14,427 nt of DNA from CAZVRZ01 sp964629965. Lineage in GTDB: Bacteria > Chloroflexota > Anaerolineae > Anaerolineales > UBA4823. The position numbers and the translations under genes are program-made. This document shows, one piece after another, positions 12,733 to 14,427 of this stretch (its first letter is position 1; every line of letters starts with the position of its first letter). Location: assembly GCA_964629965.1 (NCBI GenBank), contig CAZVRZ010000132.1, forward strand, positions 1 through 14,427. The letters run 5' to 3'. The notes under the pieces were generated by a model. It was not told the DNA's origin. It did not search any database and saw only the letters and a program-made list of their open reading frames with translations.

Positions 12733-14427
12733 GTGACAGATAAATCTTCCATGAGTTATGATGCCAAGGATATTCAGGTTTTAGAGGGGTTGGAGGCTGT
12801 TCGCCGGCGACCTGGTATGTATGTGGGTGGTACAGATATTAAAGCTTTACACCACCTGGTCTACGAGGTGGTGGATAACTCGATCGACGAAGCCCTGGCA
12901 GGAGCCTGTACGCGTATCACTGTGGTTATTCATCCGGATAGCAGCGTGACGGTGGAAGATAATGGGAGAGGTATCCCGGTCGATATCCATCCTCAGTTGA
13001 AGAAGCCTGCCTTGGAAGTTGTCATGACGGTGCTGCATGCCGGGGGTAAATTTGGCGGTGGCGGTTACAAGGTTTCGGGTGGCTTGCATGGCGTGGGCGT
13101 GTCAGCGGTCAATGCGCTTTCGGAGTGGTGTGAAGTTGAAGTGAAGCGCGATGGGTTGATCCATTTTCAGCGTTATGAACATGGCTATCCCCAAGAACCG
13201 GTCAAAGTGATTGGCAAGATGCCCTCCAAGGAAACAGGGAACAAGACCACCTTCAAATACGATCCGGAAATATTCAAGGGCGAGCAGTTAGATTTTCGCT
13301 TTGAAACGCTGGTGCAGCGTTTTCGAGAAATGGCTTTTGTAACCCGTGGAGTTACCCTCTATCTCTTAGATGAGCGCTCTGACCGCGAGATGACCTTCTA
13401 TTTTGAGGGCGGCATTACTTCCTTTGTCCGTTATCTGAATCGAAATCGTGAGACGTATCATCCGGTTGTTCATGTGGTGAAGGAAGTCGAAGGGATCACG
13501 ATTGACGCGGCCATTCAATATACCGATGCCTATTCCGAATCAGTATATTCTTTTGCGAACACGATCAATACCATTGATGGCGGTACACACCTGACCGGTC
13601 TGCGGGCGGCTATCACGCGGACGATCAATGATTATGCGCGCCACTCGGGCCTGCTAAAAGATGCGGATTCGAACTTCACCGGCGATGATACGCGCGAGGG
13701 TTTGACGGCAATTGTCAGTGTGAAACATCCCGATCCCCAGTTCGAAAGCCAGACGAAGGTAAAGTTGATGAATCCGGAAGTGCAGACACTGGCGCAGCAG
13801 GTGGTGGGCGAGGCCTTCAGCACTTTCCTGGAAGAAAATCCTGCCGCGGGCAAGGCCATTGTTCAGAAATGCTTAACCTCCGCCCGGGCGCGGGACGCTG
13901 CCCGGAAAGCGCGCGACCTGGTTATTCGCAAGTCGGCACTTGAAAGCTTGACCCTTCCAGGCAAGCTGGCAGATTGTTCGGAGCGCGACCCTGAAAAGAC
14001 AGAACTGTACATCGTGGAAGGCGATTCGGCCGGCGGCTCTGCCAAACAAGGCCGTGACCGCCACTTCCAGGCTATTTTGCCTTTGCGTGGAAAAATACTC
14101 AACACAGAAAGGGCGCGCCTGGATAAGATCCTGGCAAACAATGAAGTGAAAGCCTTGATCTCTGCTTTGGGGACGGGCATTGGCGAGGGGTTTGACGTTT
14201 CGGGATTGCGTTATGGCAGAGTCATTATCATGACGGATGCCGATGTAGACGGAAGCCATATTCGCACATTGTTATTAACGCTCTTCTTCCGCTATATGCA
14301 GCCCTTGATCGATGAAGGCCACCTGTATATCGCCCAACCGCCCTTGTATAGGGTTGCATATAAAAATCAAGTGCGCTACACTTATACCGAAGGCGAAAAG
14401 GACCAGTTGATCCGTGAAATTGGGGTT
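12733..14427 (+). CDS. gyrB: DNA gyrase subunit B (3'-truncated by window)
   Basis: The first 565 codons are present and the frame is open at the window edge; a full GyrB is about 640-800 aa. With GyrA it introduces negative supercoils using ATP. GHKL ATPase domain: E45-VVDN49, DNGRGIP (76-82) and the ATP-lid GGLHGVGVS (116-124). The transducer domain contains the QTKVKLMNPEVQ motif with the ATP-contacting Lys. The TOPRIM domain has catalytic E429 in EGDSAGGSAKQGRDR, PLRGKILNTE, and the metal-binding D502-A-D504-V-D506 followed by GSHIRTLLL. The GTG start has a strong GGAGG. ParE is the main alternative; the TOPRIM block and the IAQPPLYR segment favour GyrB. Nothing looks mutated or transferred. 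Confidence 0.93.
   Translation, partial: MTDKSSMSYDAKDIQVLEGLEAVRRRPGMYVGGTDIKALHHLVYEVVDNSIDEALAGACTRITVVIHPDSSVTVEDNGRGIPVDIHPQLKKPALEVVMTVLHAGGKFGGGGYKVSGGLHGVGVSAVNALSEWCEVEVKRDGLIHFQRYEHGYPQEPVKVIGKMPSKETGNKTTFKYDPEIFKGEQLDFRFETLVQRFREMAFVTRGVTLYLLDERSDREMTFYFEGGITSFVRYLNRNRETYHPVVHVVKEVEGITIDAAIQYTDAYSESVYSFANTINTIDGGTHLTGLRAAITRTINDYARHSGLLKDADSNFTGDDTREGLTAIVSVKHPDPQFESQTKVKLMNPEVQTLAQQVVGEAFSTFLEENPAAGKAIVQKCLTSARARDAARKARDLVIRKSALESLTLPGKLADCSERDPEKTELYIVEGDSAGGSAKQGRDRHFQAILPLRGKILNTERARLDKILANNEVKALISALGTGIGEGFDVSGLRYGRVIIMTDADVDGSHIRTLLLTLFFRYMQPLIDEGHLYIAQPPLYRVAYKNQVRYTYTEGEKDQLIREIGV

Noticed and set aside
1..14427. CRISPR arrays, tRNA/rRNA genes, prophage or defence systems
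   Set aside because: No regularly spaced repeats, no tRNA-like folds, and no proteins of those families were seen on reading the window.

Overview
The window most resembles a chromosomal segment of a Chloroflexota bacterium, probably class Anaerolineae. This is inferred from gene content and protein style: a lipid-anchored LIV binding protein, and an SGNH lipoprotein with a long Thr/Pro-rich stalk. No rRNA or species marker settles it. Coding is dense, and no gene-free stretch exceeds about 215 bases.

Layout, left to right. (1) 1-251: the 3' end of a frameshifted ISAs1-type transposase and the probable right end of that insertion sequence. (2) 281-3525, leftward: a two-gene unit cinA -> mtaD, closed by a hairpin terminator. 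CinA has a degenerate C-terminal (PncC) domain. The MTA/SAH deaminase carries a fused C-terminal CYTH (triphosphate-binding) domain. (3) 3537-3951, rightward: a small four-helix membrane protein behind a near-consensus sigma-70-type promoter. (4) 4001-9422, leftward: a complete branched-chain amino-acid type ABC importer in the order livK-livH-livM-livG-livF. It has a promoter, a long leader with a possible 12-residue leader peptide, a strong hairpin between livK and livH, and a U-tract terminator after livF. (5) 9419-11576, leftward: a cyclic-nucleotide-binding-domain protein, an SGNH/GDSL-type lipoprotein and a small lipoprotein. (6) 11578-14427, rightward: a polytopic membrane protein followed after 21 bases by gyrB, which runs off the window.

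How the genes work together. The liv genes form a self-contained high-affinity uptake system: lipoprotein LivK captures the amino acid, LivH/LivM form the channel, and LivG/LivF hydrolyse ATP. Overlapping or abutting LivM-LivG-LivF reading frames point to translational coupling, and the livK-livH hairpin probably sets the excess of binding protein over permease. cinA-mtaD are joined with no gap (TAA then GTG). They could serve nucleotide or nucleoside clean-up: ADP-ribose-type hydrolysis, deamination of S-adenosyl by-products, and possibly triphosphate hydrolysis by the CYTH domain. I see no CRISPR, tRNA, rRNA, phage or defence genes. The most unusual items are the MtaD-CYTH fusion, the CinA that has lost its PncC active-site motif, and the regulatory architecture of the liv operon.
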